Shown here in pieces: positions 21,731 to 31,085 of a stretch of DNA of 47,151 nt. The position numbers and the translations under genes were made by a program. The DNA is from Phoronis australis (taxonomy: Eukaryota; Phoronida; Phoronidae): assembly GCA_002633005.1 (NCBI GenBank), contig NMRA01000180.1, positions 323,699-370,849 on the forward strand. Reading direction: 5' to 3'. The notes beneath the pieces are model-generated. The model was not told where the DNA came from. It ran no database searches and worked only from the letters and a program-made list of their open reading frames with translations. The stretch's first letter is position 1. Every line of letters begins with the position of its first letter.

Positions 21731-22685
21731 GCGCCCTCCCTTGTGAATTATAGAGTTACAGTTTCGCGCCATTTTATTAATGACTCTTCTAATAGGGGTG
21801 TTTCATTATGTCACTCATGTCATGGACTCACCCTCACGTGCATTCGTTTAGTTATAAAAGCCGCGCACAAGCAGTTTTGGCGATGTATATCAATATGAGT
21901 GACGTCTTGTAAGTCTCCTCTCCTTTCTCATAACCACTGTTGTAATTTTCGACAACATCAATTAAGAATGTATTTTTAATCAATTCAAATCTCCTTTACT
22001 CCTGCTTTTTAAAAATAAAAACTTCAAAACGACTGAGCATCTATCCATCAGGTCGACACCTGCGGTCATCCCCTACACACATAAAACACAACTCTGCATA
22101 ACACCACTGCTACAGTGCTACACTGACTTGATCTTATTGCAGTCTAACCCGACAAACCTCTGAACCTGGTGGAAACTGACATAGCCTGTCTTGTCAGCTC
22201 TCCATTTTAGGACATATATCCGTCGTTGGTTAGGAGCAGGCGATCACATCTGTGGAAAGAAGAATTTAGACTTAGTGTTGGTTGGCAACTCCCCTAACAT
22301 CACCGACGGTACTATTTTTTACAACTTAACCTGGTTCCCGGGCTGACGTCACGGATTGCTTCCCAACCAACCTCGAGGGTCTGTGCAGGAGACTAGTTTA
22401 CAACTCTAATAGACCCTATTCACGCCGACAGGCGGCGCGTTCCAAAACGAGGCTCGCTATAGATCTGTGGCTTATCGGCTTATGTACTCCGCGTTGCTCG
22501 AATCAAACTAAGGACGTTGGAATTCGGAAGTGTTGGGTCCTTGCCATACGCCGCGACGAAGGAAAATATGTTCGTGTAAAATTTATAACTGTTTTCGAAT
22601 CATAATTTGTCGCATCTCGGACTGGATGCCGCCATAGCAACGAGGACCCCGGAGAATCTTCGGCCAACAGGCTGTTTTCATGACT
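21731..22685. other. no supported gene
   Basis: I see nothing coding. A GC-richer patch at 22410-22680 abuts the assembly gap. Confidence 0.45.
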
Positions 22686-22910
22686 NNNNNNNNNNNNNNN
22701 NNNNNNNNNNNNNNNNNNNNNNNNNNNNNNNNNNNNNNNNNNNNNNNNNNNNNNNNNNNNNNNNNNNNNNNNNNNNNNNNNNNNNNNNNNNNNNNNNNNN
22801 NNNNNNNNNNNNNNNNNNNNNNNNNNNNNNNNNNNNNNNNNNNNNNNNNNNNNNNNNNNNNNNNNNNNNNNNNNNNNNNNNNNNNNNNNNNNNNNNNNNN
22901 NNNNNNNNNN
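22686..22910. other. assembly gap
   Basis: A run of 225 Ns. It ends inside a repetitive element (next entry), a likely reason for the gap. ORFs drawn across it are meaningless. Confidence 0.98.
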
Positions 22911-23057
22911 TTGAGTTGGGGGGGGGGCAAGGCACTCAGAGTATTAGCCAGGATTTTGCCCGTCAGACATTCGCGCTCCTGAACTGCCAAATGGAATCTG
23001 GGAGAATTTTAGGGGGCTGGGGCATGGCCCCTTGGCTCCCCTCTAAATCCGCCACTG
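22911..23057. mobile_element. hAT-family MITE, left end lost in the gap
   Basis: It contains AGAGTATTAGCCAGGATTTT, ATTCGCGCTCCTGAACTG and GGGAGAATTTTAGG and ends AAATCCGCCACTG. It matches 32938-33094 and the inverse of 43062-43238. Confidence 0.85.
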
Positions 23058-24946
23058 TCTTCTGTCCAGTTAACTGACATTGAGCTCTAAAACGAGGTTA
23101 TGCTTTGGACGTAAAAATTAGGTGTTTTAATTTTAAAATTTAACTTGGTCGAGATTGATATTTGAAGATAACACATGAAATAGACGTAATTATTAAAACC
23201 AAGAAAGCAGAACAGATGGTCATATAATTTTTATTTTCAATTGCGAGCCTGGTTTTTTATCGTAATCAAATATATATTTAATAACATCAAGTATTATTTC
23301 AGATCAATGACAAATCAACTGTTAGTCCCGGTAGTGCCAACCTCACCAGGACCTAGGCTATGCTTGAAGCTAATAGGCCTACTCTTGATCAACAAATGAA
23401 CCAGATGTGACTAATTGCACATGACAGCAAAATGCTATGAGCCATCACTGTCGAATATATCTTCAACTCGTCAACAATACGACCAGATGACCTTGTTCGT
23501 GTAGAAAGCATTTTTATCAAGAATTTATTAGAACCCTGCATTCAGCATGATACCTAATCAGTAACACTACGATCGCCGCAATTTGGTCATGTTTACTTTT
23601 CATGTTTCGAACCTAGTTTTCCGGAAAAAATCTTATATCCTTTCGTCAGACAATTCTTTGGTGCAGTGACTTGTTCTTTAACTGTATTTTTCTACGTCTC
23701 TGTGGTTAATTATTGACACATTTTTTAAGATTTTATATTCAGGTTCGACTCCAAAGACCGGCCATTTAACTCACGCAATGTATATAATATTTCCGCTTTG
23801 TTTATCGCAATGAGCCTCGCTTTGGATTTTAATGTCCACCGCAAGCTCCACCCTTATGCGAAAAGTCACGTGATACCCGACATTCGAACGAGATGTCAGA
23901 GGCAAACTTGCACCATTAAGACATTTAAATTAGGCCTACCTTCTTATGAACTTGGCATTTTTTGTAGTTTCATTCCATAAAAGTAGCTTTCATTTAATTT
24001 TGAAGGTAGCATGGATCACCAAGTCGTGGTATGGTTACAAAAGATTACAAGTCTGGTGTGGTAGTTGCATAGGGTATTTACAAAAATAACTCAAATTCTT
24101 TTTTAAAGCTTCATAAATCCAAGTATCATGTTTGAACCACTCCAAAATGAGCTCTCTCTAACTCTACAGACATAGTGTATACTAGAGGTACACGTCAAAA
24201 AGTAATTCAACAGTTTTTTTTAGTGACAACAGCTCGACCAAGGCTTTGAGTTCCGGCAGTAATCCAGTGCCCTTCCCTATGCCGATCGAATCTCTGAATT
24301 TTGACCGCGAGAGAAGTTCAGTTGAACGCCAGCTTACGGTTTATGAATAACAAAACTGTACCTCTGATACGAAACAAAATAATGTCCATTAGGTTGAAAT
24401 AATGTCATTGAAAACAACAATTTCCGGGGACTACCGCTAGAGTGCTGAGATCCAGCAGGTGCCGAGACAAAGGCGGCCAGACGTAGCCAACTCGGGAGTC
24501 AAAATCTGAGATAGCCCTGCACCATAGCCACCAAGCTGAAAAGTGCGTATCTTGGAACTAATATATTTGTGTTTATTATACCCTTCGAGTTATCAATTCA
24601 AGCAACATCGCTAAGTTCAGCTGCTCGTGTGGCCGTACAGTGTGATCCATAGTTTACGCTTTTCAACATCATTTTTTGGCTTAGGACATGCCAGAAATGA
24701 CGGGATATTATTCTGGAGCAGCATAACGGCTGTCGGTGCTACACACGTCATATCAACACCGTTTCCCCATTCTTAGCGGACAATTTCTTGAGCTATAGAC
24801 TAAAGTAAGTTTTACTCGACTGCCTGTGGTTTGTCGGGTAAAATGGCGGCTTGGAAACGCAGACGAAGGTGTGCCAAGAATGCTGCGTTCTGATTGGTCA
24901 ATTTAGCCGTCCGTCATAATCCTGGCGATAGGTCAGTTGCCAGTGG
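23058..24946. other. no supported gene
   Basis: AT-rich, with only short ORFs. A patch at 24840-24870 contains AAAATGGCGGCTTGG, which resembles a 5' UTR/start context, but no supporting exon follows. Confidence 0.45.
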
Positions 24947-25145
24947 GTCTATAAACGTACATACTTGACATTAATATTTTCTTAATGCTGTAGTCCCGTG
25001 ATTCCAAAAGTACTACTTGTACCGATCGGTCCCTGCTTATTCGTAAATTCAGAGTTTTTCCGAGGTATGCATTTCCAACGCGAATTTAGTGAGGCGGCCA
25101 TTTTTAAATGTGCGAACATAGACTTATTAATACTATAGACCGGGA
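24947..25145. mobile_element. MITE-like element related to the CPSF4-intron element
   Basis: It opens GGTCTATAAACGTACATACTT and closes TATTAATACTATAGACC. The interior (ATACTTGA, TTCCAAAA, TTTTCC, CATTT) parallels 44895-45060. It is diverged. Confidence 0.5.
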
Positions 25146-25690
25146 GCAGGCGCTCGTGCAGCTGACAACTTGACGCCATATTGGAGAGTGCTGCTAGTCA
25201 CGTGCCACAGCCAATTGCCCTGTAAACGAACGGGGTAAATTGTACTTTTCAAAGCGCGATATCTAACAAATAAAGATGCCGAAGAGTGTAATTTTTTCCA
25301 GAAACATATAAAAACATGTGATGTAGCACTTGCATGCGTTTTTAAGAGTTAATCAGTCGATAGGAAAAATATCAAACTAATAGAAGATCGCAACCAGTGG
25401 CAGAATCTCGAGTGGCCTGAGCGGCTACCGGGCTGTCAATCCACTGCGAGCGTTTTATTTTTCTTTTTTTCAAGAGAAGCCAGTAAGATCGCGCAAATTT
25501 ATCATTTAATTCGTGTCACTCGATGCAAATCCAGACGACTTGACTTTTAATGGGGTCTAAATTTAAAGTGTACACATGACTCTAGTACCTCAAAATAATT
25601 TTTATTATTATATCTTACTTGATTTCAATGCCTTTAGTGCACAGCTCATAAAGAAACACGCAAAAATTGACAAAATAATAATTATGTACA
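25146..25690. other. no supported gene
   Basis: No gene or element with clear ends was found here. Confidence 0.45.
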
Positions 25691-25799
25691 ACGTCATGGG
25701 TTGAACCCAAGTCGTTCGCCATACCGTTCGGATCAGAGACAAAGTGCATAGAGTGAAGAGAAAGCAAAGTACAGCGTCGAGAAGGTTCGTAGTAGAGGG

Positions 25800-26039
25800 A
25801 TGAAAAGATGTGTTTCCGGAGGCTGCAGCAACAGCAGCCAGGCGGAGAACGTCTCGGTGTTCCGAAAGAAAACCAAAGTTGCGCAGAAGTGGCATCACTT
25901 CGTGCGCCGAACGAGAGTGTGGGACGTCATCGTGGACCAAGCGATTCGGTCCGGGGCCACTCTGTGTTCTGCCCACTTTGAGGACTCGTGTTTCGACTCC
26001 AGTCACACGAGACGTTACGATGAAGGACTGGTTCAATAA
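25800..26039 (+). CDS. THAP-domain protein (short, lacks the AVPTIF tail)
   Basis: 79 codons from ATG to TAA. Residues C4, C9, C56 and H59 give C-x4-C-x46-C-x2-H, the zinc-binding pattern of THAP domains, and the conserved Trp is at 31 (A-Q-K-W-H-H-F). The start M-K-R-C-V-S-G-G-C and the block L-C-S-A-H-F-E are typical. THAP domains bind DNA and occur in P-element-like transposases and in transcription regulators. After the domain core the frame ends at R-R-Y-D-E-G-L-V-Q without the A-V-P-T-I-F motif that normally closes the fold. The ORF may therefore be a relic, or may be spliced to an exon I cannot place. It converges on the minus-strand ORF 26310-26053, with 13 bp between the stop codons. 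Confidence 0.72.
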   Translation: MKRCVSGGCSNSSQAENVSVFRKKTKVAQKWHHFVRRTRVWDVIVDQAIRSGATLCSAHFEDSCFDSSHTRRYDEGLVQ

Positions 26040-26052
26040 AGGACAATATTTA

Positions 26053-26310
26053 TCATTCAGAAACATCAGCTCTTAATTCAGGATCGTCTGTGATGACTGG
26101 ATTGACTCGCTGAGCCCGAGGCCGCTTCTCTCGCGGGAGGATCCAGTTCGTATAAGGCTCAAAGTAAAAGTACGCAGCCGGAAGCACGTTAAACTTGTTC
26201 TCGCTTTCGTGCAACCCCATTTCCTCATCCTGGCCACCATTCCCGTACGTTTCTTCATAGTATTTGTTCAATTCTTGCTCGTCGCTTTCAAATTCCCTGC
26301 TCTCCGCCAT
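26053..26310 (-). CDS. acidic hypothetical protein convergent with the THAP ORF
   Basis: 85 codons from an ATG in good context (GAACAATGGC). The N-terminal half is rich in Glu and Asp (F-E-S-D-E-Q-E-L-N-K-Y-Y-E-E-T). Then comes Y-F-Y-F-E-P-Y and a basic P-R-E-K-R-P-R-A-Q-R patch. A Y-x-F-E-P motif is, from memory, common near the N-terminus of invertebrate and fish proteins with a P2X7-like C-terminal domain; that parallel is weak. Nothing downstream was found to extend it. It starts 24 bp inside the right inverted repeat. Confidence 0.4.
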   Translation of the reverse strand: MAESREFESDEQELNKYYEETYGNGGQDEEMGLHESENKFNVLPAAYFYFEPYTNWILPREKRPRAQRVNPVITDDPELRADVSE

Positions 26311-26434
26311 TGTTCAATGCTAGTCACTGATCTCTTGTGTTCAACCCATGACGTCACGTGGCGGCAAATGTGAAAATTGGCAAAATTGAAAGAAAAATCA
26401 AAATTTCGAGCTAATTACACAAAATAAATGTGGG

Positions 26435-26770
26435 CCCTTACAAAAATGAACTTAAGTTTTCATCGAAAAACTTAAGTTTTTGGTCTGAAAAACTTAAGTT
26501 TTCATTCCCGAAAACTTAAGTTTTACACCTGAAAAAACTTAAGTTTTCTGAAAAACTTAAGTTTTCTGAAAAACTTAACATTGTGCTGAAAAACTTAAGT
26601 TTTTGGCGAAAAACTTAAGTTTTAAAAACTTAAGTTTCTTTTAAAAACTTAAGTTTTTCGGAAGAACTTAAGTTTTTCCTCTAAAACTTAAGTTATTTTC
26701 CAAAAACTTAAGTTTTTTCGCCAAAAACTTAAGTTTTCAGCGAAAAACTTAAGTTCATTTTTGTAAGGGG
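26435..26770. repeat. array of the palindrome AAAACTTAAGTTTT with inverted ends
   Basis: Fifteen exact CTTAAG cores and one degenerate copy occur in 336 bp, spaced 14-30 bp, each in an A-rich/T-rich palindrome. The outer edges CCCTTACAAAAATGAACTTA and its inverse make the block an inverted repeat. The two halves correspond imperfectly when one is inverted. It could be a MITE filled by palindrome amplification or a multi-site protein-binding array. Confidence 0.9.
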
Positions 26771-28350
26771 GTTTAGCTAAATTTTACGTCATACATTTAG
26801 TCTGTGGCCACCGGTAATTCAAAATGTGCAAAAATCCATGGTGTGTACTGTTTATGTGCACTACTGTGAAAAATGACCTCATTGGGGTCATATAAATAAA
26901 TGACCGGTTCATTAGGGCGTTCAGTAGCCAGCGGTTGTGAGCGTGTGATAACATCTAGTTCCTTTGTTAAATGCCGAGCATAGCCTTTTGTCTGGTAGGA
27001 CAACATGCAGATATAAATTATCTACCAGGCTTATAACCGATCACATGTGAACACGGCAAACGCAGTGCGTTGGTACGTTCGGACAGAATAGACTTCGATT
27101 ATCTTTGGGCGATTTTGGTGATTCAAGCTTGATCAGTATTTGATGGGCAATTCATAAGTGTCATTGAAATTAAAAAATGAAAACTTAACCTTTTGAAAGA
27201 ATTCAATCATATTCGTTGTGTTACCGACAGCGTACGTTGTACTTGTCAACTCTCCTGTTGTTGTTTTTTCCCGTCATTCTGCCACGTCATCAAAATGCCC
27301 CTTTTTGACCCACGGAGAAATTTACCTATAGGATCATATTCTATTGTGATTTAAATCGCGGCACAGCCTTATTTTGTCATTCAACTAAAACGAAAAGGCA
27401 AAGAGACGGAAAGTTTTATGGGTTTTTGGGCACCCGCAATTTCCCGTTCAACTATAACAAAAAAACACCCACCGACGCTTTTTTGTCTTAGGCCTACGGA
27501 CCTTCCGTTCGATATAAACTCTGTCAGGGCGTTTTTGTTTGTTGCGGCGATCATTTCACCATTGCGTTTGGCATAGACCCAGATGTCCGGCTTTTTATCC
27601 GGATGTCCCGCTTTTCAATCTAGTTGTCCCTTTTTCATTCTCGAACTTTGACAATCTTATGCAAAAGATTCTCTAAACATTGAATAATTTTAATTTCTTT
27701 AGTAACATAACTATTGTGAAAAATGTGTTCCAATGACTTTTGTTTACGGTAACATACACTACATGTAACAGTACAACTACTTTTTTACTAAATTTCTATG
27801 TAAAGTCCTTAAGTGCAACCAATGAGTTATCCACAGTATTTTTCAAAGATAGGCAATAGACGTATTCCCATTTTTATCAAACAGAAAACCATTATCTGTA
27901 AATTTAAGAAAGGTAGTTGAAGTCATTAGTTTATCACATTTTTGCAAATGTCATTGCATCCTGACTTTTACTGACGAATGTAGTCGTACCAAATGTCACT
28001 AAAGATCTAAAATCGAATTCGGAGTTTTACTCTCATAAAACTGATCTCACAATGTTTATCTCATTGGTACGAACCACTAAATTTTGTACATAGAGCAATG
28101 AAGTCAAGTTACCAACACACCTCCATAAATAAACGGTCATCAAGTCACTCTCATGGTGCGTTCTGTCCCCAATAGCCAGCAGCTTTCAGCATATTTGGCT
28201 GGTCAACCCAGCGGCCAACTGGGAGAATCGGCGAGTTGTAATAAAATGACAAAAAAACACTACAATTTCTTTACTTTATTGCTGTGATCAAATCTAATAT
28301 ATTCCAGGAGTCCATCCCATCCGTTTCTAGCCTCAAAATGATCTCTGAAC
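26771..28350. other. no supported gene; short repeats
   Basis: A three-fold 24-bp motif built on GATGTCC-GCTTTT occurs at 27584-27640. A segment near 28226-28262 (TGTAATAAAAT-ACAAAAAAAC) recurs at 40598-40622, possibly a SINE tail. No coding exon is recognisable. Confidence 0.45.
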
Positions 28351-28405
28351 GCGTGGGATTTGGCTCGGCGGTAGAGCGTACGGTTCGATTCTGCTCTACT
28401 ACTAA
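28351..28405 (+). repeat. tRNA-like (SINE) relic with anticodon arm missing
   Basis: TGGCTCGGCGGTAGAGCGT at 28361-28379 matches a tRNA D-arm/A-box. GGTTCGATTCT at 28382-28392 matches a T-arm/B-box. They are only 2 bp apart, where a tRNA has about 30, so the anticodon arm and variable region are absent and no functional tRNA is possible. Confidence 0.6.
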
Positions 28406-28459
28406 TTTTTGGAAATTACTTTTTTCGACGAGAATAACCCTTTAGTTCCACAGGCAATG

Positions 28460-29325
28460 AACTATTTCTCCTTCCTTCCCATCACTCGACACTTGCACTT
28501 ATCGCAAAAGTTGGCATGTTGAAGGATTTCTTTTTTGTAAACATCCTTTAAATTATACTACACACTTTCTCGCAGCTGGTCCACCCAAAATAACATTTTA
28601 TAATCTGATAGATTCTGTGTAAATAGAGCCACTTGAGAACAGAAGTGCTTCTTTGATACCATCTAGACAGTTTCACCGTCTCAACTGGCCCCAGTAGAGA
28701 TGGTGGCCATCCCAAAGGCTCTGCCGGAAGTTTTTCGACGAATTATGCCTCACGTTGATTAAACCATCAAAGTCATGTTGCTATAAGTACCTTTCTGAAT
28801 GTAGAGGGACACCTTAGGAGGCTGTTGGAGCATTTAATTCCCTCCAACTTGAACAAATGCTTCGTAATCAAAATTTTCCTTTGAGCAGTCCTTCGTTCAG
28901 TTGCCCAAGTCGGCAACTGGTCATTTTTACATCTCTCGCGCCAGGAGATATGACCTCATGTCTCCAGACTGTTCAAAAAATTGGCTGTGGGAGTATCTAT
29001 TCGAGCTGAGAGGCGACAGCTTGCAAGGCCCGTGTGTGTGTGTGTTTGTGCGTGCGTGCTTGTGTGCAGGTGTGTTCTGGAAGCAAGTTGTCAAAACAAC
29101 TCAAAGCTTTACACCACTGAGCAGGTTGGGACCCATAGTTCAAAGCCGATAACAAATCCCAAGTTTCTTAATACATCTAGCCAAGTTGGAGTGGATTGGG
29201 ATATGAGAGTTATGAGTGTTCTGGGTCGTCAGTGTTATGATTTTCCCGTCATCATGTTGTAGGGGAAGAAGAGCCCTTTCCTTCTCAAGTTTGTAATTGA
29301 CTTTGTTCAACTTTCCCAAAAGCCA
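28460..29325 (+). repeat. long dispersed repeat, copy 2 (partner at 7020-7890)
   Basis: Co-linear with 7020-7890. It contains a GT-rich run at 29030-29075. The palindrome found in copy 1 is broken here (TATGACCTCATG). Confidence 0.75.
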
Positions 29326-30843
29326 CATAGTTAACAAAGGAATCACTGTGTTACCCAATACAGACTTGCTTCTGAAGTGCGAACCTATTCTCAAACACCA
29401 AAAACTTTGTGTGGAAAAAATTAGATGGGGAATAACGAAGGAGTGCTAGAACCAGCATGGTCGTGTGGTTCTATCTTAGCCAACTCACTGACTGATCTCT
29501 TGCTGGCCGATATTTGTGAAGTGGACGACGGAGAAGAAAAACGACCTGTCTTCTAATCAAATAGTTTCCCGAGAGTGACGACAGCGTCCCAACATGGTGA
29601 AACTTATGGATCCGAAATCTCCTGATCTGTTCAGGTTTCTGTAATTTTTTATCAATGGTTATCCGTAAGAACATTTGAGACATTCTTTGGGATTTTATTA
29701 ACTGAAAAAATAACAATTAAAAATTGCACGCATTATCCGGTAGTGTCAATAGTGAATAGTCAATGCTAACTTGTAGTCTTGTACACATTAGATACAATTT
29801 ATTGCCTGGCCATCAAAATATAGTATAGATACTTACTTCATAGTCCGTGAGATATTACAAAATAAGGAAAGCTCGTCAATGGGCACTAATTCGCACAAAA
29901 AACATACGTGATACATTTTTTGTAGATACCAATTTTCAATTTTCCTTCAAAGAAAAGAAATAATACCATTTAGAAACTGATGTCCGGTGCCGCAACTTTA
30001 GTAGCTTGTACTGGTGAGATGTTCGTGAAAGGAAGAACAACATTGTCTCGAGACAGCGGAGAGTCCGCTTGGGTAGAGTTTCTTAGTCGTAAGAATGTCG
30101 CCAATGAAACTAATGCGATCGCGTGCTTTACTCGCAATACTTGACGATATCTCACGCACGAAGTTTTGCGAGTTCTTACTTTTCTCGCAAGAAACTCCAG
30201 GTTGGAACGCACGTCTGATTGCCATGATGTGGACTCGCCTCTTTTGACAATAGTCCTATGGCCTTTCGTCTTTGTATTCTTTTTTTCAATGGTAGCGGTC
30301 ATAGCTCCTTCGCTATAGGTGCGTTAGAATGAGTTAAACTTCATTACGTCAACGAGAGATCAGCTGTCTCACACCTGTCGCCCGATTGGTGCGAGTTCCC
30401 TATTTGGACTACTGGATTGTAAATGTCACAAGGTTTTTCAAATCAATCTTTGCTCTAAAAGGCACATATTGCCACGTGACATCAAAGTTGCAACAAAGGT
30501 TGTTTTCTGAACGTTGTTCAGTCTCTGTCGTGTTTCTCTAGACAAGTTCCTAGCAGACTGCTGCAAAAGTAGTAACAAGAACACCGAGACACCGTGGAAG
30601 ACCTATATATATTTGACAACATATCCTTATAGGTGGCGCTGTCAGAGAGATGTAAGCCAACGGGTAAGGCGGCTGGAACGTGGCTAGTTTCTCCGTACGC
30701 GCAGCTCTCACAGACTAGGTTGTTGGCGTTTGATCATATGTTACTGTTTAATTGCATGAAATTGACACACCTTCGACCGTAGATCCAGTGCTGATTCTGG
30801 TTACCTCACAATTATTATTCTTACGCGAAATACTGCAAACTCG
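29326..30843. other. no supported gene; contains a diverged MITE-family relative
   Basis: 30070-30215 shares GGGTAGAGTT, GCGTGCTTTACTCGCAATAC and CGATATCTCACGC with 7890-7970 and with the MITE family of 35.6-36.2 kb. The minus-strand ORF over it (29970-30302) follows this repeat and is not taken as a gene. Confidence 0.45.
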
Positions 30844-31085
30844 TCAAATAATTTCACACAGCAGTAATGTTGCTTCGAGCACTACAAAGGAAAGGTATGA
30901 CATCGGAGAAACGCTGAATCCACTCGAATATATATCGTAAGATAAACTGTTGCAACCGTTTGTATAGCACACTGATTCACAAATTTCTTTGAAATGTCCA
31001 GGATTGTTCTTGTCCGGATGTCTGTCGCAATCATGTTCGTCTTTCATAGTAATCATACCGCAGTCCCTTGATAGTTTGAACAAAC
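30844..31085 (-). CDS. Ly6-like exon 3: end of the domain, GPI-type tail, stop
   Basis: 242 bases after acceptor TTATTTCAG. It encodes L-F-K-L-S-R-D-C-G, the terminal C-Y-T-N-G-C-N motif and the hydrophobic tail S-Y-L-S-F-V-V-L-E-A-T-L-L-L, with TGA as stop. Confidence 0.75.

Larger units (their letters stand above)
25691..26354. mobile_element. possible small element bounded by 21-bp inverted repeats
   Basis: 25691-25711 (ACGTCATGGGTTGAACCCAA then G) and 26334-26354 are inverse copies with one mismatch in 21. The THAP ORF and the convergent acidic ORF both lie between them, each reading inward from its own copy. No target duplication is visible next to the repeats. They may instead be shared promoter elements. 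Confidence 0.4.

Noticed and set aside
22583-23077. Long ORFs on both strands across the N run
   Set aside because: They exist only because Ns are translated as open codons.
25608-26066. 152-codon minus-strand ORF
   Set aside because: It is the antisense shadow of the THAP ORF; the plus frame has the zinc-binding pattern.
26435-26770. A CRISPR-like array
   Set aside because: Repeats are short palindromes with 2-16 bp spacers in a eukaryotic genome; no Cas-like genes.
28361-28392. A tRNA gene
   Set aside because: The anticodon arm and variable region are missing and no acceptor stem pairs.
29970-30302. 110-codon minus-strand ORF
   Set aside because: It overlaps a member of a dispersed MITE family, so the open frame is likely incidental.
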